This document shows positions 38,906 to 48,974 of a DNA stretch of 64,000 nucleotides, piece by piece. The notes under the pieces were generated by a model. That model did not search any database. It worked only from the letters and a program-made list of their open reading frames with translations, and was not told the DNA's origin. A program made the translations under genes and the position numbers. Location: NCBI RefSeq assembly GCF_024614185.1, contig NZ_JAHTLF010000016.1, positions 248,001 to 312,000 of the forward strand, written 5' to 3'. Every line of letters starts with the position of its first letter. Position 1 is the first letter of the stretch. The DNA is from Nocardioides carbamazepini (lineage in GTDB: Bacteria > Actinomycetota > Actinomycetes > Propionibacteriales > Nocardioidaceae).

Positions 38906-39639
38906 GCGGGCTGGCGGGGCGGTTCGCCGTCGTCACCGGCGGAGCGGGGGAGCTCGCCCGCGAGATCGCGCGACGCCTGCTCGCCGAGGGCTCTCGTGTC
39001 GCACTCCTGGACCGGGACGAGGAGGGCCTCGGGAAGGCGGCCGCCGATCTCGGTCACGACGCATTGAGCGTCCTGGCCGCGGATGTGACGGACGAAGGCG
39101 AGATGGCGGCAGCGCTCGCCGCGGCGGCGAGCCGTGGGGGCGGTGCCATCGACGTGCTCGTCAACAACGCCGGCATCGAGGGCCCGGTGGGCCGGATCGT
39201 CGACACCGACGTCGCCGACCTCGAGCGCGTCCTGCGGGTCAACGTGATCGGCGTCTTCCTGGGGTTGAAGCACGGACTGCCGGTCGTGAGGGACGGCGGT
39301 GTCGTCGTGAACGTCGGCAGCACGGCGTCGTTGCGCGGCGCGCCGCTCGTCGCGCCGTACGTGGCCTCGAAGCACGCCGTCGTCGGGCTGAGCCGGTCCG
39401 CGTCCCACGAGGTGGCCGATCGCGGCATCCGGGTCGTGACGGTCTGTCCGGGACCGTTGGATGGCCGGATGATCCGCGAGCTCGACGACCGGCGCCGGGC
39501 ACGGGGACAGGTCTCCGGGTCGACCCTGCGCTACGGGCAGATGGGTGAGGTCGCGGCAGCAATCACCTTCCTCGCCTCCGACGACGCGTCCTTCGTCAGC
39601 GGCACCGAGCTCGTCGTCGACGGCGGTCGACTGGCGTAG
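38902..39639 (+). CDS. Short-chain dehydrogenase/reductase
   Basis: A 245-residue SDR. NNAG, the catalytic serine (VGSTAS) and YVASK are present. The glycine motif reads TGGAGELA instead of TGxxxGxG, lacking the last glycine, which may alter cofactor binding. An aspartate after strand 2 (LLDRDEE) suggests NAD. Third gene of the ADH-hydrolase-SDR operon; its substrate is probably a hydroxy intermediate of the ring-opening route. Confidence 0.85.
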   Translation: MSGLAGRFAVVTGGAGELAREIARRLLAEGSRVALLDRDEEGLGKAAADLGHDALSVLAADVTDEGEMAAALAAAASRGGGAIDVLVNNAGIEGPVGRIVDTDVADLERVLRVNVIGVFLGLKHGLPVVRDGGVVVNVGSTASLRGAPLVAPYVASKHAVVGLSRSASHEVADRGIRVVTVCPGPLDGRMIRELDDRRRARGQVSGSTLRYGQMGEVAAAITFLASDDASFVSGTELVVDGGRLA

Positions 39640-39680
39640 CCCACGGTCTGGCGAAGGCTCGACCATGCCCTCATTTACCT

Positions 39681-39699
39681 ACCAAACGGACGATCGAAA
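39681..39699 (+). promoter_or_regulatory. Operator-like site 4 of the island
   Basis: ACCAAACGGACGATCGAAA, 19 bases before the ABC transporter ATPase start and directly upstream of its GAGAGGAG ribosome site. Confidence 0.7.
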
Positions 39700-39718
39700 A
39701 TTGAGAGGAGCGGGCGAC

Positions 39719-41289
<1,571 letters not shown>

Positions 41290-41293
<4 letters not shown>

Positions 41294-42447
41294 CCAGCAC
41301 ACTGCCCGCCGACACCGCGGTCGCGAGCGCGACCGAGAAGCCGGGGCATGCCGTGCTCCGTCGTCGGCCCCCGTCGATCACGACCGCGCTGGAGCACGCG
41401 GGCCTGCCGCTGTTCCTCGGTCTCCTGATCCTGTTCTTCGCGCTCAACGAGGCGTCGAGCACCGCCTTCCGGTCGAGCGCCAACGTCAACAACATCTTCG
41501 CCAACCAGTCCGTGACCGGTCTCATCGCGCTGGCGATGGTGGTCCCCCTGGTGTGCGGCTACTTCGACCTGTCGGTCGCAGCGATCGCCGGTCTGACCAA
41601 TGTCACCGCCGCGGCCGTCATCGGGACCCATGGGCAACCGATCTACATAGGGATCCTCGCGGCCTTCGCCGTCGGCACGGCGGCGGGACTGATCAACGCC
41701 CTCCTCGTCGCCGGGCTACGGCTCAACGGGTTCATCGCCACCCTCGGCACCTACACCCTCATCGGTGGTCTGCTGCAGTGGTACACGAAGGGCCAGACGA
41801 TCACCAACGGGATCCCGCGCGAGCTGAGCGACTGGGGCACCCAGGCGCTCCTCGGCATCCCGGTGCCCTTCTGGCTGCTGATGGCTGTCTCGATCGTGAC
41901 CTGGTACCTGCTGATGCAGACACCGTTCGGTCGCCGGCTCGAGGCGATCGGCTCGAACGAGAGTGCTGCGCGGCTGGTGGGCATCCGGGTGGACCGTGCG
42001 GTCGCCCTCACCTTCGTGATCTCCGCGCTCCTAGCCACCGTCGCCGGCGTCTTGCTGACGATCCGGAGCGGCGGGGCGAACCCGACGTCGGGCACGGCGT
42101 ACCTCTTCCCCGCCCTGGCCGCGGTGTTCCTCGGCGCCACGGCGATCCGGCCCGGCCGGTACAACGTGTGGGGAACGATCTTCGGCGTCTTCCTCGTCGC
42201 GGTCGCGGTCAACGGCTTCACCTTCATGGGCGCGCAGGCGTGGGTCACGCCCGTCTTCAACGGCTCCGCGCTGGTCCTCGCCGTGGCCGTGTCGACCCTC
42301 ATGGGTCGAGCCAGGGACAACACGGCAAGGCGGAAGCTGCGCGACCGGTCGACCCGGCGGACGGGGGCGGCCGGAGAGCCGGGTCCGGGGGGAGGTGGCT
42401 CCACCGCGACGACCGACGACGCCGCGCGGACGACGATCTCGGGCTGA
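41290..42447 (+). CDS. Ribose-type ABC importer permease
   Basis: A 385-residue membrane protein of the RbsC/BPD_transp_2 family, with about ten helices and the conserved segment GRRLEAIGSNESAARLVGIRVDR that contacts the ATPase. GTG start overlaps the ATPase stop by four bases. The last 50 residues are a hydrophilic Arg/Gly-rich tail. Confidence 0.9.
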
Positions 42448-42518
42448 CCGCAGCACCCCCCACAGTCGAGTGCCGGTCCGCCGGATCGCACTCACTCACC
42501 CACGCTGGAGAAACCGAA

Positions 42519-43673
42519 ATGAAGAACCACAACCTGCTGCGCACCGTGGCGCTGCCGCTCATCGCGGTCGCCGCACTCGCGCTGTCAGCCTGTTCCGACA
42601 CCGCCGAGGGCGGATCGACCAAGGACGAGCTGGCCGCCAACACCGATGGGCTCGACGAGCTCTTCGAAGGCACCGAGCACGAGCCCCCGACGACGGGACC
42701 CGAGATGTCGACCGACAAGTCGGTCTGGTGGATCTCGTGCGGCATGGCGATCCCGGACTGCTCGGTGCCGGCCAACGCGGCCCAGGAGGCCGCCCTGGCG
42801 ATGGGCATCGAGTTCCACATCGCCGACGGCAAGCTGAACGTGGGCGGCGGCAACGAGGCGGCTGTGCGCACCGCGCTCGCCGCGAAGCCCGACGCGCTGA
42901 TCATCCACGGCATCTCCTGCCCGATCGTCCAGGCTCCCTTGCAGGAGGCGGTCGACGCCGGCGTCGAGGTCATGGGTGTCGAGGCCCTCGACTGTGCTGC
43001 GACCGGAGGACCGCAGCTCTTCACCGCGGAGATGAACTATGCGGAGGGTGCGGAAACGGGTGAGGAGTACTTCAAGAGGTGGGGTGAGATCGGCGCCGAC
43101 TACCTGGTGGCGGCGACCGAGGGCAAGGCGAAGGTCATCGTCAACGAGGGGACCGAGCCACTGCAGGCCCTGATCAACGACGCCTTCGTCGCGACGGTCG
43201 AGGAGTGCGAGGAGTGCGAGATCCTCGAGCAGATCGAGTTCGGCTCCGCGGACCTCGCCCCGGAGGGCACCTGGATCCAGCAGTTCCGTGCCTCGCTCGC
43301 ACAGCACCCCGACGCCAACTCGGTGTTCCTCCCCTTCGACGTCAACATCTCGACGGCCGGTGGAGCCCAGGCGGTCAACGAGAGCGGGCTCGATCTGATC
43401 GGAGCCGGCGGCTCCGGGCAGGCGCCCGCCCTCGACCTGGTGCGCGATGACAAGTTCACCGCCGTGACGGCGGCACACTCCGCCACCTGGATGGGCTACG
43501 CGGCGATGGACAACATCAACCGGGTCCTGCAGGGAGAGGACACTGTCCCTCAGGGCGTCGGCTTCCGCGTGGTGGATGCCAACAACAACCTCCCGGAGAG
43601 CCCGGAGTCGCAGTACGAGACGCCGATCGACTTCGTGGCGGCCTACAACGAGCTCTGGGCGTCCGCGTCCTAG
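42519..43673 (+). CDS. Ribose-type ABC importer substrate-binding lipoprotein, cysteine-rich
   Basis: A 384-residue periplasmic-binding-protein type I fold with a lipoprotein signal (lipobox LSAC, C25). It belongs with the preceding ATPase and permease. Unusually, the mature chain has six further cysteines, including ISCGMAIPDC (C74, C81) and EECEEC, where disulfides are expected outside the membrane. Binding-pocket identity gives no clear sugar signature. ATG 42519 is preceded by GGAG; a stable hairpin follows the stop. Confidence 0.88.
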   Translation: MKNHNLLRTVALPLIAVAALALSACSDTAEGGSTKDELAANTDGLDELFEGTEHEPPTTGPEMSTDKSVWWISCGMAIPDCSVPANAAQEAALAMGIEFHIADGKLNVGGGNEAAVRTALAAKPDALIIHGISCPIVQAPLQEAVDAGVEVMGVEALDCAATGGPQLFTAEMNYAEGAETGEEYFKRWGEIGADYLVAATEGKAKVIVNEGTEPLQALINDAFVATVEECEECEILEQIEFGSADLAPEGTWIQQFRASLAQHPDANSVFLPFDVNISTAGGAQAVNESGLDLIGAGGSGQAPALDLVRDDKFTAVTAAHSATWMGYAAMDNINRVLQGEDTVPQGVGFRVVDANNNLPESPESQYETPIDFVAAYNELWASAS

Positions 43674-43681
43674 AGGTCCAC

Positions 43682-43718
43682 GTCGCTCGCCCGCCGGACG
43701 TTCCGGCGGGCGAGCGAC
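43682..43718. terminator. Stem-loop after the ABC importer operon
   Basis: A perfect 16-bp stem (43682-43697 with 43703-43718) with an ACGTT loop starts 9 bases after the binding-protein stop. It lacks a T run but should end or attenuate the importer transcript before the VOC-like gene. Confidence 0.75.
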
Positions 43719-43760
43719 CTTCCCGTCCGCAACATGCCGATCGAACGAGGAGCGACAGGA

Positions 43761-44009
43761 ATGAGCGTGATCGCCGTCGGACACCACGGCCTGACCGTGG
43801 GCGACCCGGACCGCACGGAGAGGATGCTCGTCGACGACCTGGACGACGTCCTCGCCCGTGCCGCCGGCCTCGGCTGGCGCCCGGCGGGCCGCGTCATGGG
43901 GATCACGACCGGCCCGCGGGCCGGAGGTCGGGCGGTCCACCTCACTGACGATGACGGTGTGGTCGTCGAGTTGGTCGAGCCGCCCGTCCCGACTCCGGCG
44001 GACGCCTGA
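43761..44009 (+). CDS. Internally shortened VOC (glyoxalase-like) protein
   Basis: An 82-residue protein that joins the start of a VOC domain (VGHHGLTVGDPDRTER) directly to its final quarter (VDDLDDVLARAAGLGW ... GGRAVHLTDDDGVVVELVEPP). A normal VOC module is about 120-130 residues; the middle, including the second metal-ligand region, is missing. Ribosome site GAGGAGCGACAGG precedes ATG 43761, and the next gene starts 1 base after the stop, so it may still be translated as a small fold or be a decayed gene. VOC enzymes include epimerases, dioxygenases and isomerases of CoA or aromatic intermediates. Confidence 0.6.
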   Translation: MSVIAVGHHGLTVGDPDRTERMLVDDLDDVLARAAGLGWRPAGRVMGITTGPRAGGRAVHLTDDDGVVVELVEPPVPTPADA

Positions 44010-44010
44010 C

Positions 44011-44745
44011 ATGGCGGTCGTCGTCACTGGTGGGACGAGTGGCCTGGGCCTCGCCGTGGCGCGGCGATTGGCCACGCCCGGGGGCGAGGTCTTCCTGACG
44101 TACTCCCGCGACAGCTCCGCCGCGGCGGATGCCCGCACGCAGCTCGGCTCGACAGGGGCGACCGTCCACCTGGTTCGGGCGGACCTGGCGGAGCGCGGCG
44201 GCGCTCGGGCGGTCGCGGACGCCGTACGCGCTCGTGTCGACGCCGTCAGCCACCTCGTCCACGCAGCGGCCGCCGGAGCACCGGGTGCCCTGCTGGAGCA
44301 CGACGGCGCCGACCTCGACCGCGCGGTCCGGCTCAACGGCACGTCGGTCGCACATGTCGTGCGCGAGCTCAGCTCCCTGCTCCTTCCCGGAGCATCGGTC
44401 GTGTTCGTGACCAGCGCCGGCGCGCGGTGTGCGCTCGACGGCTACGGCCTGCTGGGCGCGCCGAAGGCGCTCGCCGAGCACCTGGTCCGCCACCTCGCCC
44501 GCGAGCTCGCACCGCGTGGAGTCCGGGTCAACTGCGTGTCTCCCGGTCCGATCGACACGAAGGCGCGTCGGGAGATGTTCCCCGACACCTGGGAGAGTCG
44601 ACTCGCCGACCAGGTCGCGGCCACCCCCGCCGCTCGCGGCGTGACGGCTGAGGAGGTCGCGGGCGTCATCGCCGCGCTCGCCGGACCCGATTTCGCGATG
44701 GTGCAGGGCCAGGTCCTCACCGTCGACGGCGGCCTCACCCTGTGA
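44011..44745 (+). CDS. SDR with enoyl-reductase-like Y-x6-K active site
   Basis: A 244-residue SDR. The cofactor motif TGGTSGLG is intact and the serine lies in FVTSAG (S135). The catalytic tyrosine and lysine are spaced Y-x6-K (Y145, K152 in YGLLGAPK) rather than the classical Y-x3-K. That spacing is characteristic of enoyl-ACP/CoA reductases such as FabI and FabL, and the following ALAEHLVRHLARELAPRGVRVN resembles FabL. It could saturate an enoyl-CoA intermediate of this route. It ends in a GTGA overlap with a 34-codon frame. Confidence 0.78.
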   Translation: MAVVVTGGTSGLGLAVARRLATPGGEVFLTYSRDSSAAADARTQLGSTGATVHLVRADLAERGGARAVADAVRARVDAVSHLVHAAAAGAPGALLEHDGADLDRAVRLNGTSVAHVVRELSSLLLPGASVVFVTSAGARCALDGYGLLGAPKALAEHLVRHLARELAPRGVRVNCVSPGPIDTKARREMFPDTWESRLADQVAATPAARGVTAEEVAGVIAALAGPDFAMVQGQVLTVDGGLTL

Positions 44746-44846
44746 GGTCGGACGAGGAGGTCGACAGCTTCCTCGGCGCGTTCGAGGACGCACTGAACGT
44801 CCTGGGGCACCCGCGCGACGCATCGGCGGTCGCTGGTCGCGTCTGA
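44742..44846 (+). CDS. Possible 34-residue small ORF before the regulator gene
   Basis: A GTG overlapping the SDR stop opens a frame of 34 codons (starting VRSDEEVDSFLGAFEDALNVLG). The helical pattern resembles the last helix of aminotransferase-type proteins, so it may be a gene remnant. The GTGA coupling to the SDR argues for translation; no homologue can be named. The stop codon lies in the first bases of operator-like site 5. Confidence 0.3.
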   Translation: MRSDEEVDSFLGAFEDALNVLGHPRDASAVAGRV

Positions 44847-44864
44847 CCAACCGTACGATTGAAA
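44846..44864 (+). promoter_or_regulatory. Operator-like site 5, upstream of the TetR gene
   Basis: ACCAACCGTACGATTGAAA lies 40 bases before the TetR start, with TACGAT at 44870-44875 as a possible -10 just downstream. It differs from the consensus by one base in the left half (CAACCG). Its position suggests autoregulation. Confidence 0.7.
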
Positions 44865-44904
44865 TGGGGTACGATCGCCGCGCTCGGCAGAGGAAGAGGA
44901 GTCC

Positions 44905-45576
44905 ATGGCAGCACAGCGCAAGACATCGGGGTCGGCGCCGGCGAGACGAGGACGACCGCCCGGCTCAGGGGTCAAGGACGCCCGCCGGACTCCGCTCGAC
45001 GGCAACCGGTCACGGGACCAGGAGGTTCTCGGGGCGGCGGTGAAGCTGTTCTCCGAGAAGGGGTACGCCTCCACGTCCGTGCAGGATCTCGCCGACGAAC
45101 TAGGCATGCTCAAGGGCAGCCTCTACTACTACATCGACACCAAGGAGACCCTGCTCCGCCGGATCTTCGAGGACTCGCACGCCGCATGCAGCGAGATCGC
45201 CGAGCGCCACCGCGCGGGTGAGGGCGCTCCGCTCGCGAGACTGGAGGCGTTCCTCGTCGAGTATGCGCTCTGGTACGTCACCCACCTCCAGCGCGCCAGC
45301 CTGTTCGCACGGGAGTGGCGTTACGCCAGCGACGACCTGAAGGCCTTCATGTCCAAGCAGCGGAAGTACTACGACACGGTCGTCGGCGAGTTCGTCAAGG
45401 CCGCTCAGGACAGTGGAGACGTCCGCGAGGATCTGGACGTCCGACTCGCGACCTACTTCGTGATGTCCGCCGTCTCCTCTCTGCCCGACTGGTTCAACCC
45501 CCGCGGGCCGCAGAGCGCCCAGAAGGTGGCTTCGGAGTACGCCCGCATGTCGATTGCGCTGATCACCTCGTCCTGA
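44905..45576 (+). CDS. TetR family repressor, probable regulator of the island
   Basis: A 223-residue TetR-type regulator. A basic N-terminal arm precedes the helix-turn-helix domain (about residues 38-85, ending MLKGSLYYYIDTKETLL). That sequence is close in character to KstR2/FadR-type repressors of acyl-CoA catabolism, which respond to CoA thioesters. The C-terminal ligand domain is mostly alpha-helical with a Trp/Tyr-rich pocket (ALWYVTHLQRASLFAREWRY). It lies in the middle of the island, is preceded by the recurrent 19-bp site, and is the only transcription factor in the region. Ribosome site AGGAAGAGGA. Confidence 0.88.
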   Translation: MAAQRKTSGSAPARRGRPPGSGVKDARRTPLDGNRSRDQEVLGAAVKLFSEKGYASTSVQDLADELGMLKGSLYYYIDTKETLLRRIFEDSHAACSEIAERHRAGEGAPLARLEAFLVEYALWYVTHLQRASLFAREWRYASDDLKAFMSKQRKYYDTVVGEFVKAAQDSGDVREDLDVRLATYFVMSAVSSLPDWFNPRGPQSAQKVASEYARMSIALITSS

Positions 45577-45593
45577 GGCCGGCCGGACCGGTG

Positions 45594-46418
45594 TCAGACG
45601 GTCCGGCGCAGGAGGCTCTGCTGCGCTGAGGTCGCGACCAGCTCGCCGTCGGCGAAGAAGCGCCCGGTCGACAGCGCGACCTCGTCGGCGTACGACGGGC
45701 TGCTGGTCTCGTAGAGCAACCACTGCCGGATGTCGAAGGGGCGGTGGTACCACGCCGCGTGGTCGAGCGAGGCGGCCTGACGGCGACCCGGCGACGACTC
45801 GTGCTCCAGGTCCGCCACTCTCGTGAGGCAGAGGTCGGAGACCCAGGTGAGCGCCACCGCCTGCTCGAGCGGCCCGGACAGGTCCGCCCGGTAGCGAACC
45901 CAGTAGCGCAGGAGGGGCCGGCCGTCCGGCCCGGGCACCGGCCCCGTGTCGGCGAACCTGAGGTCGAAGTCACGACGGGACGGCCGGTGCTCTCCGGGTA
46001 TCGGGCCGCCCTCGGCGGGCCGGGCTTCTCGGGGCGCCGACGACGGAGGTGTCGTCGTGGTGGCGTGTCCCCGGCTCGGCCGCGGGCGGTGGAAGGACGC
46101 CGTGGCGGTCGCGACCGTTCCCCGGGGCTGGACCGCCTCGATCGCGACGGTCGTGAACGAGGGAGAGCGGCTCAGCACGCGGACCGGGAGGTCGAGGTGG
46201 TCCGCCGGTGATGCGGGCGCCAGGAAGTGCGCGTGGAGGGAGTGCGGCCGCTGTCCTGCGTCCGTCGGCCCGGCGGCTGCGCGCAGCAGCAGGGCAAGTG
46301 TGGAACCGCCGAACGCGCGGACCTCATTGCCAGGGACCAGCCCGGTGCCGATCGGCGTGCACGAGGTGCGCACCAGCCGGCCCGCAGGTGCAGCCTGGTT
46401 GTTGACGTCGGGGACCAT
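45594..46418 (-). CDS. Acyl-CoA thioesterase II (TesB-like)
   Basis: A 274-residue double-hotdog thioesterase. The first hotdog includes VRAFGGSTLALLLRA; the second the characteristic SLDHAAWYHRPFDIRQWLLYE and a closing VATSAQQSLLRR with the catalytic glutamine region. It would release CoA from acyl-CoA intermediates, preventing CoA trapping. The ATG at 46418 is chosen because the family N-terminus lies there; an upstream start would run across the operator and into the divergent ligase gene. It shares the control region with that ligase. Confidence 0.82.
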   Translation of the reverse strand: MVPDVNNQAAPAGRLVRTSCTPIGTGLVPGNEVRAFGGSTLALLLRAAAGPTDAGQRPHSLHAHFLAPASPADHLDLPVRVLSRSPSFTTVAIEAVQPRGTVATATASFHRPRPSRGHATTTTPPSSAPREARPAEGGPIPGEHRPSRRDFDLRFADTGPVPGPDGRPLLRYWVRYRADLSGPLEQAVALTWVSDLCLTRVADLEHESSPGRRQAASLDHAAWYHRPFDIRQWLLYETSSPSYADEVALSTGRFFADGELVATSAQQSLLRRTV

Positions 46419-46431
46419 GTCCACATATTCT
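46402..46431 (+). promoter_or_regulatory. Promoter of the acyl-CoA ligase operon
   Basis: TTGACG (46402-46407) and TATTCT (46426-46431) with 18-base spacing; operator-like site 6 begins at the next base. Same layout and hexamers as the promoter at 34323. Confidence 0.6.
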
Positions 46432-46450
46432 GCCAAACGGACGGTAGAAA
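46432..46450 (+). promoter_or_regulatory. Operator-like site 6, in a divergent promoter region
   Basis: GCCAAACGGACGGTAGAAA immediately follows the -10 hexamer of the ligase promoter and lies 14 bases upstream of the thioesterase start on the other strand, so both directions could be controlled. Confidence 0.7.
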
Positions 46451-46473
46451 TCAAAGAGGAGGAGGTGTCGGCG

Positions 46474-48024
46474 GTGGAGCCGTACTCGAGGTTCACCTCG
46501 GTCCCGCAGCTGCTGGTGCATCGCGCCGTGCACGATGCGGACCGCGTGGCGGTGACTTTCGAGGATGGGACCTGCACCTACGCCCAGCTCGATGAGCGAG
46601 CCGCGCGGGTGCAGACCTGGCTCGAGGGCGCCGGCGTCAGAGCCGGTGACCGCGTCGTGCTCCTCATGCGGAACTCGCTGGACTTCCTCTATGTCTGGCT
46701 GGGCGCGGCCCGGGCAGGAGCGGTCGGTGTCCCCCTCAACACCTCTTCGCTCGGGGAGGCCCTCGCTCACCCGTTGACGCACTCCGAGGCGGTGGGCGTG
46801 TTCGCCGATGACGACCTTCTGAAGATCGTGGCCGACTCCGCAGATGTGGACGGCCTCTGGCTCGTGGCGACGAGCGAGATCGGCGGCCTGATCGATGCCT
46901 CACACCCGGCGGTCTCACCGGCGGACGTCGCAGGCCCGGACCCCATGAACATCATCTACACGTCCGGAACCACGGGCCTGCCGAAGGGTGTGGTGCTGAG
47001 CCACACCAGCTACCTCAACACCGGCGGCTACTTCGCGCACCACCTCGGCCTCGACCGCGACGACGTGCTGCAGACCTGCCTCCCGCTGTTCCACTGCAAC
47101 GCGCAGCAGACCACGTGCATGGCGGCATTCTCGCTCGGTGCCCGCGTCGCCCTCCACGGCAAGTTCTCCCTCAGCCGGTTCCCGCAGTGGTTGGCCGAGA
47201 GCGGCGCGACGGTGACGAACCTGCTGGGGTCGATGCTGGCCCTGCTCAGCAAGACGGAGTCGCGTCCCGAGGATGCGGCGACCGCGCTCCGGCTGATCGT
47301 GGCTGCGCCGGTCCCCGAGGACCTCCATGGTGAGCTGGAGCAGCGGTACGGCGTCCGCGTCGTCGAGGGCTACGGGCTCACGGAGACCGGGACCATGGCG
47401 TGCATGAACCCGCTGGACGACCGGCGGCCCGGCACCTTCGGGCTGCCGCTCGAGCACACCGAGCTCAAGATCGTCGGTGCGGACGGCGTGGAGCTCGACG
47501 CGGACGAGAACGGTGAGCTGTGGGTCCGCAGCGCCGTTCCCAACGCGTTCATGAGCGAGTACTTCCGCGATCCTGGGCGGACGGCGGAGGCCCTCGACCA
47601 GGGCTGGTTCCACACCGGTGACATCTGCCGGCGCCGGCCGGACGGCTACTACGTCTTCGTCGACCGGCTCAAGGACACGATCCGCCGGCGAGGGGAGAAC
47701 ATCAGCTCGTTCCTCGTCGAGAAGGCGCTGCTGGAGCACCCGGACATCCTCGAGGTCGCGGCCATCGGCGTGCCCTCGGAGCTCAGTGAGGAGGACGTCC
47801 TCGTCGTGGTCGTCGCGCGCGCCGGATCGGGGCTCGACGAGGCGGCCGTGCACGCCTTCTCGTCCGAGGTCCTCGGTGACTACATGCGCCCCCGGTACGT
47901 CGAGCTGCGCGACGACCTGCCGCGCACCGAGACCGGACGCGTGCACAAGTTCTCGCTGCGACAGGAGTCGCACGACCGGGCCTGGGACGCCCAGGCCCTC
48001 CCGGCCTCGGGGCGGACGCGATGA
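46474..48024 (+). CDS. Acyl-CoA ligase (CaiC/FadD-like)
   Basis: A 516-residue adenylate-forming ligase. The P-loop is IIYTSGTTGLPKGVVLSH, the A5-type motif VEGYGLTETG, the A7 motif WFHTGDICRR, and the A8 hinge DRLKDTIRRRGENIS. It resembles the carnitine-CoA ligase CaiC in the hinge region. It activates a carboxylic acid to its CoA ester at the expense of ATP. GTG 46474 is chosen because GAGGAGG lies 9 bases upstream; GTG 46465 would sit directly on that ribosome site. Overlaps the next gene by four bases and heads an eight-gene operon. Confidence 0.88.
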   Translation: MEPYSRFTSVPQLLVHRAVHDADRVAVTFEDGTCTYAQLDERAARVQTWLEGAGVRAGDRVVLLMRNSLDFLYVWLGAARAGAVGVPLNTSSLGEALAHPLTHSEAVGVFADDDLLKIVADSADVDGLWLVATSEIGGLIDASHPAVSPADVAGPDPMNIIYTSGTTGLPKGVVLSHTSYLNTGGYFAHHLGLDRDDVLQTCLPLFHCNAQQTTCMAAFSLGARVALHGKFSLSRFPQWLAESGATVTNLLGSMLALLSKTESRPEDAATALRLIVAAPVPEDLHGELEQRYGVRVVEGYGLTETGTMACMNPLDDRRPGTFGLPLEHTELKIVGADGVELDADENGELWVRSAVPNAFMSEYFRDPGRTAEALDQGWFHTGDICRRRPDGYYVFVDRLKDTIRRRGENISSFLVEKALLEHPDILEVAAIGVPSELSEEDVLVVVVARAGSGLDEAAVHAFSSEVLGDYMRPRYVELRDDLPRTETGRVHKFSLRQESHDRAWDAQALPASGRTR

Positions 48025-48974
48025 CGGCGTCGGCGCCGGTCGTCACCGCCCACGAGCTCCCGACGTACGACGAGCTGCCGGTGGTGCCCGGGCTGGGTCT
48101 CCCGCACGCGTGGGACCTGCTCGACCACGACCGCGGCAGCCTCTCACTGATCGACGACGAGCGTCGCCTGTCCGCGGCGAGCCAGGTCCAGCGCGGCGAG
48201 TCGATCGGCCTCAACCTCCCCCTCGACGAGCTCGACCCGCCTCTCTTCGGCCGGGCCCGGATCCGCCACACCGTCATCGACGTCGGCCGGAACACCCACG
48301 AGGACGTCCTGGACGGCTTCAACCCGCAGGCGGGCTCCCAGTGGGACGGGCTCCGGCACGTCCGGGCGCGTGAGCACGGCTATTTCGGGGGGCTCGCCGA
48401 CCTGCGGGACCCCGCCCCGCTGGGCATCCAGCACTGGGCGGCGACGGGCATCGTGGGCCGGGGCGTGTTGCTCGACGTGAGTCGCTGGGCCGCCGAGGGG
48501 GGGCGACCCCTCGATGCCTTCGCCGGGACCGAGGTCACGGCGAGCGACCTCGATGCGTGCGCCGCCGCGCAAGGGGTGAGGGTCGAGCCGGGCGACGTGG
48601 TCTGTCTGCGCTTCGGCTGGACGACCGCCTATCGGGCGCTCGAACCGGCCGCGCGCGCGGGCTCGGCTCTCGGCGCGGCGTTCTCGGGCCTGCGCGCCGA
48701 CGACGCGACGGCGCAATGGGTCTGGGACCACCGCATCGGCGCGCTCTGTGCCGACAACCCGGCGCTCGAGTGCGCACCGGGCGACCCGGCGATCGGATCA
48801 CTGCACCGCCGCCTCATCCCGCTCCTCGGCACCGCTGTCGCGGAGCTCCTCGATCTCGACCGGCTGGCGCACCGCTGCGCCGAGCTCGGCCGTTGGACGT
48901 TCCTCTTCGTGGCCGTCCCCCTTCCGCTGACAGGCGGCGTGAGCTCGCCCTCGAACGCATTGGCACTTCTATGA
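48021..48974 (+). CDS. Cyclase-family (kynurenine formamidase-like) hydrolase with degenerate metal motif
   Basis: A 317-residue member of the cyclase superfamily. The canonical metal motif HxGTHxDxxxH is altered to QxGSQxDxxxH (Q103, Q107, D109, H113 in NPQAGSQWDGLRHV). A Q at the second position is common in the longer actinobacterial branch, but the first histidine is usually kept. Members hydrolyse cyclic amides, esters or carbon-carbon bonds; the substrate here is unknown. A second, canonical cyclase lies 10 kb downstream, so the island has two. Confidence 0.75.
   Translation: MTASAPVVTAHELPTYDELPVVPGLGLPHAWDLLDHDRGSLSLIDDERRLSAASQVQRGESIGLNLPLDELDPPLFGRARIRHTVIDVGRNTHEDVLDGFNPQAGSQWDGLRHVRAREHGYFGGLADLRDPAPLGIQHWAATGIVGRGVLLDVSRWAAEGGRPLDAFAGTEVTASDLDACAAAQGVRVEPGDVVCLRFGWTTAYRALEPAARAGSALGAAFSGLRADDATAQWVWDHRIGALCADNPALECAPGDPAIGSLHRRLIPLLGTAVAELLDLDRLAHRCAELGRWTFLFVAVPLPLTGGVSSPSNALALL

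Noticed and set aside
37028..39639. Naming the cluster chnABCD outright
   Set aside because: The order and families resemble the cyclohexanol route, but no aldehyde dehydrogenase is present and the downstream biotin carboxylase and thiolase/DUF35 genes do not belong to that pathway.
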